Shown: piece by piece, positions 9,954 to 19,736 of the stretch
Numbering within the stretch: the stretch's first letter is position 1
Layout of the letters: each line of letters begins with the position of its first letter
NCBI GenBank assembly: GCA_018398765.1
Contig: JAHBMJ010005894.1
Location: 37,945 to 61,365 of the forward strand
DNA: 23,421 nt
Direction of reading: 5' to 3'
From: Chromera velia
Lineage: Eukaryota > Sar > Chromeraceae
Position numbers and translations under genes: made by a program
Notes under the pieces: model-generated
What the model saw: only the letters and a program-made list of their open reading frames with translations
What the model was told of the DNA's origin: nothing
Database searches by the model: none

Positions 9954-10178
9954 TTGCCAGACCTGTATCATACAACGGGAGGGGGCTTCATTCTTACAAC
10001 TCTAAATACCCTGCATCTAGAAGATGCTTTCTTAATCGCTGATGTCGTTTCTCTTCTGTGGGAGGAGTGCAACGACTGTAACAGAGACTCTCAGGCAGTA
10101 GAGGCAGACAAGAAGACCGGTGGAGAGGGGGGACGGGAGATGTACTTGGGAGATGGAAAAAGAATATTCAAAAGGTGA
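9954..10178 (+). CDS. Doubtful short ORF
   Basis: A 74-codon plus-strand frame of mixed composition (MPDLYHTTGGGFILTTLNTL near its start). Shortly after its stop is a good donor-like sequence (GAGAG followed by GTAAGTAAC at about 10191), but that lies out of the ORF. No family is recognised. It may be an exon fragment or chance, and it lies just beyond the 3' end of the reverse transcriptase remnant on the other strand. Confidence 0.15.
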   Translation: MPDLYHTTGGGFILTTLNTLHLEDAFLIADVVSLLWEECNDCNRDSQAVEADKKTGGEGGREMYLGDGKRIFKR

Positions 10179-10225
10179 GACGGGAAGAGAGGTAAGTAAC
10201 CATCACATGCATCGAATTGCAGGCT

Positions 10226-10735
10226 TTACGATGGAGGGCGCAGGCAGATATTTCGCAAGAGTCGCAGGGCCGGTATGGGTGAGCGTCTGAGTGCTAGGAT
10301 AACCTTCATTCGTGCCAACAATTCGCTTTGCGTGGCGTGTTTTAGAGGGGTGGAGTCTTTCGATAGCAACCACTTTCTCTCTCTTTTTTGGGCTCTGTCT
10401 AATTTGGTTTCAATTTCGGCTACAATTATATTCAGAGCCTCTCGATCTGCTCTTGTTTCTGTGTATTCAGTCAGTCGGTGCAGTAAATCGTCTGCTTTGC
10501 CCCTGTATGCAGGGTAAACCGCGTCTTCCAGCCCTCTGTACGGTGTATAGGGGCAACCACCGAGCAACATATACAGCAAGGCTGAAAAAGGGCCTGAGGA
10601 CCAGATCGCAGCGCGAGGGAGGGAAATGAAACGGGGAGACGATAAAGGAAAAGTAGAGGAAAGGAAGAGGAGAGACGAACGGTGGACAGTAGGATAAGAC
10701 GTTTGGAACACATTCGGTCTGACGCCTCTGCCAAA
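10226..10735 (-). pseudogene. In-frame C-terminal tail of the RT remnant
   Basis: Directly after the TAG that ends the reverse transcriptase frame (10736-10738), the same frame stays open for 169 more codons to TAA 10226-10228. The later half (from about 10590) has strongly protein-like, helical, charged composition (ADDLLHRLTEYTETRADREA, then a Lys/Arg-rich stretch). The first 40 codons are Ser/Phe/Leu-rich and less convincing. The simplest reading is that the TAG is a nonsense mutation inside one longer retroelement ORF and that this is its C-terminal region. It could instead be a separate exon with an acceptor near 10580. No domain is recognised; a WSSG…YMLLGG string recalls protein kinases, but the spacing is wrong. 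Confidence 0.4.
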
Positions 10736-11677
10736 CTACAAAACCGCCCCCCAAGAAGCGGCCCTTTCTAGATAACCATCAATCCATTCATCAACTTCCC
10801 GGTTGATCACTGCTCTTAAGAGAAGGAGACAGCCAACCCTGGTGGCTTTCTTTCTTCTTCTGATGGTTAGATTGACAGTCACAAATTCTTCCAATCCGGT
10901 CGACCCAATCAATTTTTGTGCGTGCATCATAGAGGAAGGACAATCACCATTCATTAAAGCCGACCAGACACCCGCGGACATCTTAAGGTTAATATGTTTT
11001 AAGTTAGTCAAATACCTAGCAAGTCTCATCAATACGTGCACACGTGCAGGAAGTAGACCAACAGCACACAGAGTAGGTACACAAAAAGAGGAGAGAGACA
11101 GATTCAAAGCCCAACAGACAAAACACAATTGAAGGACATCTAATGTATCCATATCTGACTTGCGGACAGGCAGACAGTCAAACGTGTATAGAGCAACAGG
11201 CAACCAGAAAGCGTATAAACACAAAATTTTTGCTGCGGGGGGCAGGCGACCTAAAGAGAGTGCCACACTCTTTGCATGACCCATCCGTCTACTCGCTATG
11301 CTAAGCCTCTCTTCTATTACGTCCCTTAAGTCTCCCCCTTTAAATAAAAGAACACCCAGATACTTATACGACCCCACTCTCTCGACTTCTTTTCCCCCAA
11401 ACATAAGCCTACCTTCAATTGTAGGGTAAGAGTCGGACAGACGCATGATTTTCGTCTTTTTTAAATTAACAGTGAGCCTCCTCTCTTCACAAAAAGAATT
11501 CAATTCATTCAAGCTGACCTGCAGGTCATGCACACTCTCAGCAACGAGGACAAGGTCATCGGCGTAACCAAGGCTATCGTACTTAACCCCACTGAGTAGA
11601 ACCTCTGCACGACCGGAAGCCTTCACTCTTTCATACAGATCATTGATGAAAATCAAGAAGAGAAGAGGGGAGAGAGG
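10736..11677 (-). pseudogene. Non-LTR reverse transcriptase fragment
   Basis: About 313 codons of a LINE-type reverse transcriptase. Seen in order on the minus strand: PLSPLLFLIFINDLYE (palm block before the catalytic motif), GYADDLVLVAES with the catalytic YADD at 11555-11566, a helix with LTVNLKKTKIM about 25 residues later, then the GSYKYLGVLL block. A long thumb/connection region follows, as in non-LTR elements. The enzyme copies element RNA at a nicked target. The N-terminal endonuclease and fingers are missing. Just upstream of PLSP the frame has a TAG (11678-11680), while GDSLSPL is readable in another frame, so a frameshift lies at about 11665-11690. Beyond about 11700 no RT sequence is visible, giving a 5' truncation typical of dead LINE copies. 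No poly-A tail is seen. Confidence 0.85.
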
Positions 11678-11695
11678 CTATCACCATCGGCCCAT

Positions 11696-12787
11696 AGTAG
11701 TCTATTAGTAGGCGTCTAGCATTTGGCAAGTCACAACATGCAAAGCAGATTGTTAAAGATGGACCCTCACTTAGCAAAATTTGGCAAACTAACTTAACAA
11801 CTACATTTCTTCTCCACACTCACTAGTGTCTTCACCTAGGATAAGCACAGTTGGATTCTGACTAAGAATCATTATCATGATAATATTGTCTAGCTTTTTT
11901 AGCAGTCTTCTTTGTTCTGAATCTCTTGAATAACTTTTCTATGCGAGGCACCTATAGCTGTATGCAGCGTAGCGGTTACTATAAGTTTGAAGCACATGTG
12001 GCCGCTAGGGAAAAAGCTAGCTAAGCATATATAGGTTCGCATAACGACGCGTATCGATTAATTCTCTATGGTATGAAAGTATATGAAGTTAATTTAATTA
12101 TTGTATTATATATTTATATTATATATCTTCAAATTTGAGAAAATATAATATATATTGAAACCACGCCTAGTGAGTACGGCTAACTATGGCTAACCAGTCA
12201 TAGAGAGAAAAGGGAAATTATGTTACAAAATACCAAGAGGGAGAACAAAAGATTGGTAAACAGGGAGCTATAGACGGCTAGAGAGATGATATACATTAAT
12301 ATACATACATAGTACCATGCAGACTGGAAGCCACGGGTATGTACAAACAGCTGGACAAACGGGGAAACCACATCTCCGGTTGAGATTCCATCACTTCTAT
12401 TGGTCGAAAGGATAAATTGATTCGTTCTCGTGTATGTAGATCTTGTCATAGGTTCTTACATATGTTTTTCGCTGTGCCAGTGGGAGAGGACCGGCTTGAA
12501 CCGTAAGTTTCATTATGATCTCTATGCATATCATGACTGAATCCTGTCTAACTTAACTTTTGAAGTAGCTTTTGAACACAAAAAGATGGAAGAAGTTCAG
12601 AAATAGACGGACCTAGAGACGGACGGCGATCACGTATGGTGATGATGATGATAGCCACTAGGATAGCCATTGATAGGTTTCTAGATAGGTTTATATGTAG
12701 ATATAACATAACTTTTATAGTTGCAATTTTGAAGCGATTACATGATCAATCATGCTTGTTCAACTATGCACGTCACCGGCCGAGTTT
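11696..12787. other. AT-rich spacer, no gene seen
   Basis: Contains a perfect 14-bp palindrome ATTATCATGATAAT at 11871-11884 and an extremely AT-rich block at about 12060-12160. No ORF is credible. The part next to 12788 is the presumed 3' region of the glycosyltransferase gene. I found no canonical AATAAA on that strand close to the stop. Confidence 0.5.
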
Positions 12788-14916
12788 TCACTCAGGAAGT
12801 GCTGCATCAGATCCGTTTATGCTTGTCCTGAGCGTCTCGTCCTCCCTCTCTTCACCCGATATTAGAGACGCATACTCAATCAAAAGTCTAGACACAAAGC
12901 ACTGCTGACATTCAATTCGAAGAAAACGTCTGGCGTCTGTCTGCATCCGCTCTGCCATTGCTTTGGCCTCCTTTGGATTTTGAAACACCCAACTGAGGTT
13001 CTCATTCCAGTCCGAAAAGTCCAGTTTGACAGGTACAAAATGGACCCAGGGAAGGAACAGACCGTCCCACCAGTCGTTGAACACTTTCTCAATCCGAACA
13101 ATCACACTGCCCGATTCAACGGCAAAACGAAAAAACCGTTCCGAGAAACTGTTACCCTCTATATCAACAATCACTTTGTGATTCACAAACTGTTGCCACG
13201 AGACGCTACCCCCCACTCTGTGGGTACCCACCAGAAACTTACACATGTCAATACCAGCCCCTCCCTTGTTCGGCAAGCATTGATTCGGCCCATTCAACGC
13301 TACGTCTGTCTTGTCTGCCAGAGCATTCCTGGTGGGGTGATTTGCAAACCTGACAAACCGGAGACGGTGACACGAAAAGTTCCCAGGCCCTTCCTTTCCT
13401 CCAAAGAAGGCCGCAAGAGTGTGGAGACACCCAGTCGAGCTGCCCCTCCAGAAGATTTTGTCCTTCTTTTTTTCCCAGGGTGCTATGCCCTTCGTGAGCC
13501 TCCCCAGAGAAACCCGAATGCCCGGCATCACATAGAAATTTGCAGGAACCGTCAAATCCGCAAACCCGCAAGCGCGGCTCTTCGTCTCAGACAGCACAGG
13601 GAGAAGAGCGTCAGTGAAAATCGGGGAGGAGCCCCACCTGCGTGTGTACGTGAGAGGGAAACAAAGGCCGGGGGGAAGAGGGTGATCAAGAGACATGCAT
13701 GGACAGCCAGGCAGAGAGGGTCTGGGGAAGAAAGTAGAAGCAAATTAGATCAGTCGCAGAGGACAGAGCAGAAGGAGCAGACGGAAGTAAGGAGGAGAGA
13801 AAAAAGTTTGAACTCATCCATATACTCATTGCCTGCTGACTCCAGCAGAAAGTTTCAAATAAAGAAAGGGCACGGGCACGAAGAAGAGAGTCAACTGACC
13901 AAAAGGCAACTTGAACAGGAGAAAAATCAAGAGACGAACATTTTTTCTTCCAGAATGCCCGTGCATAAAAAAAGAAATGCGCACTATGCTCCCTATCCCC
14001 CTCCCAAAAAAGACGGGGAAAGCACCAGAGAGTCCATTCCCCTGCAGAAACTCACTCACTCACTCACTCACTTGAAGAATCCGTGCAGGTCCTTCCACCT
14101 CTCATACAGAGGGTCTCCACTGCACCTCCCCTGTACGCAGGCAGGCAGGCAGGCAGGGAGACAGGCGTGAGAGAGAAACAGAAAGGCAAAAGGGGCACAA
14201 GAGGCAGGAAACAAACATTTCTCCGTGGCAGCGGTACCGAGGACCAGCAGGAGAAAATGTGCAGTCAATGCAGTTGCCTCCTCTGTAAAGTAACGACGAG
14301 ACACAAGAAATCAAAAGAAAAAAAGTGTAATCGTCAAATAAATACTCGCATACAACTTCTCACACCCCATTCCCTCCATCCCAAAGCGCGCCTCTTGACG
14401 TCATCCCTTCCCAAAGACTCTCTCTGTACCCGATGCATCTGGCGAACTCATTGTTTTTCTTTCTTTTTCGATGAGCACCATGCAATCCTAAGGGAATGGA
14501 GTTTCTTTCAGGGCCGCATCAAAAAGAAATTCAAAAAAAAAAAAAAAGACGACCATGCATCCACCCACCAATCCATCCATTACTCCCTCCTTCAACCCCC
14601 CCCCCCTCCAAGAGGCAAACCTGCAGGAAAGCCCTTGCTCCGTTGTCTTCGGACAGGAAGAGAAAGTCCTTCCCCCACGGGTGCAACAGATGCGAGGTCC
14701 CTCCCAGGTCCCGTCTGTGCGCCTCCTCTCCCTCCAGCTGGGAGAATATCTCCACCTCGTCAGATCTGCCCCTCACCACCTGCAGTCAGGTGCCAGTGAG
14801 GGCAGGCAGGGGGCATACATGACCCGGCAAAAAAAAATGCTCCAAAGAAACTCATCTCACTTTACGGAGTGCTCTAGAAAGAGAAAGAAGGAAGAGATGA
14901 AGCAAAAGAAAAAAAA

Positions 14917-14983
<67 letters not shown>

Positions 14984-15015
14984 AGAGAAAGAGAAAAAGA
15001 GAAAGAAAGAAAGAA

Positions 15016-15046
<31 letters not shown>

Positions 15047-15062
15047 GAAGGAAGGAAGGAAG

Positions 15063-15150
<88 letters not shown>

Positions 15151-15933
15151 AAAAGAAAGAAAGAAAAAGAAAGAAAGAAAAAGAAAGAAAGAAAGAAAAA
15201 GAAAGAAAGAAAGAAAAAGAAAGAAAGAAAGAAAGAAAGAAAGAGGCGCGCGCACAGAGAGAAAGAGAGAGAGAGAGAAACAAACAGACAAACACACCTT
15301 GGGTTCGTCGTTGGAGTTCCAGGGGATGCGCAGATCTGGCAGCAGTTGCGAGAGGGGCGACACCACGTGCTGCATCAACCTGGGCATGCTAGGCACCTTT
15401 CGGACCACAGCGCCGTCTCTGATCTCCAACACCTGCAGCCTTCCCTCGTGCTCGTCTGCCTCCCTGACTGCGCGGTCAACCAGGGACTGCAGCACCCGCA
15501 CACCCTCAGAGAAGCCAAAGCGAAGAAGCACGTGCCGAAAGGGCCGTAAGTCATCTCGAATTTTGTTGTACACATCTCCGTGAAGAGGGCAATTGCGACT
15601 CAGCGCAAAAGGGAGCCAGTTGGCGACAAGTAGACGGGGTGGGTCTGCTTGGTACGCCTTTCGATATTCTTTGACAAAGTGAGTTTGGTCTTCCTCTGAC
15701 AAAGGAAAGCTCTTGGGGTCAAACCGTTCGTGCGTGTATTCGACTGGGTCCTCCCAGTCCATCAGAACTTTGTCCCACAGAAAGAGAAGGTGTTCTTCGA
15801 CGATCAGGAGCACAGCAAACAAAAGCAAAAACAACATCAAAAGAAATCGGGTCCACCCAACCCGCGCTGTAGTTACCCGTCCTTTCAGGAATTTCACACA
15901 CTGCAAGGCTCCTCTGACAGCTCTGGCCCACAT
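12788..15933 (-). CDS. CAP10/GT90-family glycosyltransferase, 4 exons
   Basis: Predicted type II Golgi/ER membrane glycosyltransferase moving a sugar from a nucleotide donor (glucose or xylose in known family members); the exact donor and acceptor cannot be told. My exons: 15933-15298, 14779-14621, 14130-14072, 13637-12788, all GT-AG. Phases join exactly (0, 0, then 2+1), giving 567 residues and a TGA stop. The start ATG has an in-frame TGA four codons upstream. A short basic N-tail precedes a membrane segment at about 29-50. CAP10 features: NDEPK (208-212), HGFF (281-284), LLPVLS (296-301), WRGSSTG (348-354), GNSFSERF (446-453), PWVHFVPV (481-488). The pattern HGFF…LLPVLS…K…FAD…P and the last block resemble fungal CAP10-like proteins more than animal Rumi. 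HGFF sits in a 59-bp exon joined across two introns, which strongly supports the model. The family is secure; the substrate is unknown. Confidence 0.9.
14903..15285. repeat. GAAA/GA microsatellite in GT90 intron 1
   Basis: Nearly 400 bp of pure purine on the plus strand: GAAA arrays, two GA blocks (14945-14975 and 15069-15100), a short GGAA block (15046-15060) and AAAGAAAG variants. It occupies most of intron 1 (15297-14780), so the pre-mRNA carries a long CUUU/CU tract. Both strands are open for over 100 codons here, which is purely compositional. Confidence 0.95.
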
Positions 15934-16611
15934 TTTTGTTCAGCCAGGGTAGCGACATCTCCGATCCATTTTCTGCCCAATCGCCACAAAATCTTTTGCA
16001 CCGACTCAAACAAATGTGTGTAACCAGTGACAGTGCCTCACTACCCCGCACAGAGGAACCAACGAAGGGCCCGAAGGGCTCACATTCGCTCATTCATGTA
16101 CATCTTGCATCATCGTGTTGAATCGAAAGTTTGACAACTTGGAATCTTGGATCATCTTGGCGAGACTTCTAAGTTCGGAGTTCAGAGGATTTCAGGTGCA
16201 TGATTTCAGAGATCGAGGCATATCGAGGCGATATCGAGGCGACTTCGAGTGCATGCATGCCGCGCGGCCGGCCCTGAAGTCTGCACGCATGGGACCCCGC
16301 CCGGGCCGGCCGCGCGCTCGGATCTCGCCCTCGAAGAAAAAAAAAAAAAATGGAGAGCATGCATGCATGCAACGGAGCAACATATATAGACGTCCCTCCA
16401 TGCTGAACAGTCATGAAGCGGTGGACCGTCATGAAGAGTCAATCGCGACAACGAAGTACCAATCGGACTGCAACTCTGCAAGCTCTGACGAGCACCAACG
16501 ACGGCACTCTTCGAGCTGCTGATGCACGAGTCCTTGATGTCAAGACGCCGCGCTGTTTCCTCGCTCTGCGTGTAGTATCTGCTAAGTACTGTTGTTTCAC
16601 AGGCGTCTACC
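15934..16611. promoter_or_regulatory. Shared divergent promoter region
   Basis: 678 bp separate the start codons of the minus-strand GT90 gene and the plus-strand methyltransferase gene. The region has two TGCATGC-type motifs (16250-16260 and 16357-16370), a GC-rich inverted repeat (16261-16316), repeated ATCGAGGC words (16211-16247), a 14-A run (16337-16350) and a TATATA (16383-16388). TGCATGC is a known cis-element bound by AP2 factors in Apicomplexa. Its use here is inference. A TTGTTTCACAG just before the methyltransferase ATG (16592-16602) could also be an acceptor of a 5'-UTR intron. Confidence 0.5.
16261..16316. repeat. GC-rich perfect inverted repeat
   Basis: Arms CGCGCGGCCGGCCC (16261-16274) and GGGCCGGCCGCGCG (16303-16316) are perfect complements over 14 bp around a 28-bp spacer. 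An outer CTTCGAG (16243-16249) pairs with CTCGAAG (16331-16337), so the hairpin may extend with an internal loop. It lies midway between the divergent genes. Confidence 0.85.
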
Positions 16612-18408
16612 ATGAGTCTGGAGTCCGTCTCTTTTTGTCTTCTCGCTTTCTTCGTGCTGTTAGAGGGGTGCTTGTCCTTGGCTTCAGTGTACCCCTCTGC
16701 CTTTCTTTCTGTGGGTCCACTTATTCGTCCTGCCCCACGTCCCGTCACCTCCACTTTCTCTCGCGTGGGTGGTCGGCTCTCGGAGACTGGGGGGCAGAGA
16801 CAGACGAAGGAGACGGCAGAAGAACACCACCTGAAGGCACAGGCCTCTGTGGCAGGGCGCATCGCAGAACGATACAGGCAGTCATTGGAGAAAGACCGGC
16901 AGGTTGATCAGGGAGACGAGGACGACTCGGGTCCCGATTTTGATTCCGCTTTTGGTCATTTCTTCGATGGCATTGAGGAGACGCCACAAGAAAAGGCCGC
17001 CTTCCGAGAAGCGGACCCATCTCCGCAGTTTGCGCACCATTCTCCTTCCGCTTCTGAAGACGAGGGTGCCAGATTGCACGCATTCGATGAACGTCCTATA
17101 GACAGTGCGGAAGGCCGAGCCGCTGATAGTCGTAGCCCCTCTCCACTCGCAGAGGAGGGGGGGGTAATCTACGATGAGAGTCAGGAAGAAGGGGAGGAGG
17201 GGGGGCATGAGGGATTGGGGGCGCGGGGTCGTGGTAGAGGGGGGAGAGTTGCGGGAGGCAGGGGCGTTCATGAGCGTTCGGACAGAGGGGTAGGCGGAGG
17301 GCGAGGAGACCCCCGTGGAGGAGACAGAAGAGAAAGGGAGCGCTTTGACTCTGAGGGCCGTGATCGAGATCGGGCCAGAGAGAGGGGGGGGAAGAGGACT
17401 CCGTTTGCTTCTAGGATGGTGTTGCAAGAAGAGGACCATAGAGGGAGAGGAAGAGGCCGGAAAGCGGAAGGGGGGAGGACAGAGATGGACAGAGGTCGGC
17501 AAGGTGGTTCCTCTAGGAGAGACAGAGAGTCAGTATTTGGGGGACAGGATATGAAGCCGTTTTGGCGAATTGAGAATGAAGATTATGTGAATGGAAGGGA
17601 TCATTTTGGTAAGAAAGATCGGGATGGGCGGGGTCAGAGGAAGGTTGGGGAGAGAGATCGGAGGGGGGGGAGGGATGTGAGAGGATCGGAAAGAAGGGGA
17701 TACCGTGACGATTCCACAAAGGGGGAAAGAGAAGATGTTGGCGATGCAGAGGAGGCGGGGGGTTTCAGACCCTACTCGTCAGACATCTTCCATGGTACCC
17801 ACTCGCCGAGATATCTGAAGGATTTGATGGCTTCTCATGAAGGAGATTTTCTCTTCGGTGTCGGTCCTGTGTTGAACGCTCTGATTGCCAACAAACGTTC
17901 GAACATTGAACGTCTGTATGTCCTTGAGTCTCTATTAGAAGAAGAGGGGGCGAACGAGGAAGACACAGACAGCTTGGACGCAGGGGAAGGGAAGAAGAGA
18001 AAAACAAAGAAGCACAGGATGAATGAAAGAAAAGACGTCCTCTCCGTTGCGGCAATCCTTGAGGCAGTCAGACTGTTGGAAATCCCGATAGAGCCAATGG
18101 ACAGGGGGAGTCTGTCCGTGCTGTCGGGACAGAGAGCGCACCAAGGAGTCATCCTCATGTGCGGAAGACGGGAGGCAGAGAGAATCTCCAGACTTCCTCT
18201 ACCTTCACAGGACGGTGCGCTGTCTCTTTGTTACTGTCTCTGCCTCTCTGAGTGCGCGCGTCTTTTCCCACTTCTGCAACTGGAAGGTGGTGTCGTTTTT
18301 GTCTACGGGGTTTCAATGCGTTTTCGTGCGTGACTCCGTTTCTGCCTCAGTTCCTCCTTGTGCGGCTTCCTTCCATTTTTCCTTCCTTCGAGGGAGAAAT
18401 CTCTCTCT

Positions 18409-18442
<34 letters not shown>

Positions 18443-19661
18443 TCTTTTGTCCATCAATTTTCGCTTGCCCGACTTCTCGTTTCTCTTCTTTGACTGAGAC
18501 GGAGGGAAAGAAAGCAAAAAGGATTCCTCCATCGCTCTCGACTGTATTCTCTTTGCAGAAACAGAAGAAGACGAAAAAGAGGGCGATTTGGAAGCCACAC
18601 TCTCTCCTGCCCCCTGCAAGCAGCGCGCCCCCTTCTGGCTCTTCCTAGACGAGGTGGTGGATCCCCAGAATCTGGGTGCCCTCGTCAGGTCGTCTCTCTT
18701 CTTTGGGGCAGAGGGAGTCGTCCTCTCAGAGAAGAACTGCGCGGAACTCAGGTGAGCAGGCAGGCAGGCAGGGAGAGGTAGGAGGAGGGGCAGGCAGGGT
18801 CTAGGTCTGCTCCGGTTGGGCGGGAGGAGAGGCGAGAAGGGATGGCGAAGCGAAACATCAGGAGATTCCCTCACGGGAACAAGAAAAGGGAGACGGAAAC
18901 GCAAGCGCAGGAACAAGAAAAGGAAGGAGACGGAAACGCAAGCGCAGGAACAAGAAAAGGGAGGAGACGGAAACTCAAGCGCAGGAACAAGAAAAGGGAG
19001 GAGACGGAAACGCAAGCGCAGGAACAAGAAAAGGGAGGAGATGGAAACGCACGCGCAGGAACAAGAAAAGGAAGGAGACGGAAACTCAAGCGCAGGAACA
19101 AGAAAAGGGAGGAGACGGAAACGCAAGCGCAGGAACAAGAAAAAGGAAGGAGACGGAAACGCAAGCGCAGGAACAAGAAAAGGGAGGAGACGGAAACGCA
19201 AGCGCAGGAACAAGAAAAGGGAGGAGACGGAAACTCAAGCGCAGGAACAGGAAGTGGCGAGGGAGCATGAAGGTGCATCAGGAGAATGGAAGGAAGGACG
19301 GCACCTTGAAACACCGCGATAAGAAAAGAAAGCCCCAAAATTTATTCCTCCGAGCTTTGTTCACACTCATGCTGCCCGAACTGCTTTCTTTTCGTTTTCA
19401 TTTAATTCCTTTTGATGCCTTCATTCATGCAGCGCGACCGTCTCGAAAGCCTCGGCAGGGGCCTTGGAAGTGGCCAATGTTTTTGCGTGTCCCAACATGG
19501 TGCGTCAGTGGAGAGGAACATGGATTCATGGTGTCCTTCCGCGTTTTTTCCCTTTGTCTTCATTTTTGAGTCGTCCGTTTTTCTGTCGTGTGTTTCTCCT
19601 GTCCCCTATCCTCCACACACACAGATACGCATTGATGCACGCGCGCGCGCGCACGCACACA

Positions 19662-19736
<75 letters not shown>

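Noticed and set aside
10490-10610. Protein-kinase-like string WSSG…YMLLGGCPY on the minus strand
   Set aside because: The spacing between WSSG and YMLL is longer than in kinases, and no APE, HRD or DFG motif is found nearby. The frame is continuous with the reverse transcriptase remnant.
12980-14170. A 396-codon plus-strand ORF, the second longest single open frame in the window
   Set aside because: It lies antisense to exon 4 of the GT90 gene and runs into intron sequence. Its product has no recognisable motif, while the opposite strand has clear family motifs and matching splice phases.
14555-15583. Long plus-strand ORF made largely of Lys/Glu/Arg, and its minus-strand Phe/Leu/Ser counterpart
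   Set aside because: Both are translations of the GAAA/GA microsatellite in intron 1 of the GT90 gene. Only the minus-strand part above 15298 is real exon.
18347-19338. Several ORFs of 140-290 codons on both strands with repeated QEQEKGGDG or LFLFLRLRF motifs
   Set aside because: They are frame shadows of the 37-bp minisatellite in intron 2. The array lies between two well-defined exons of the methyltransferase.
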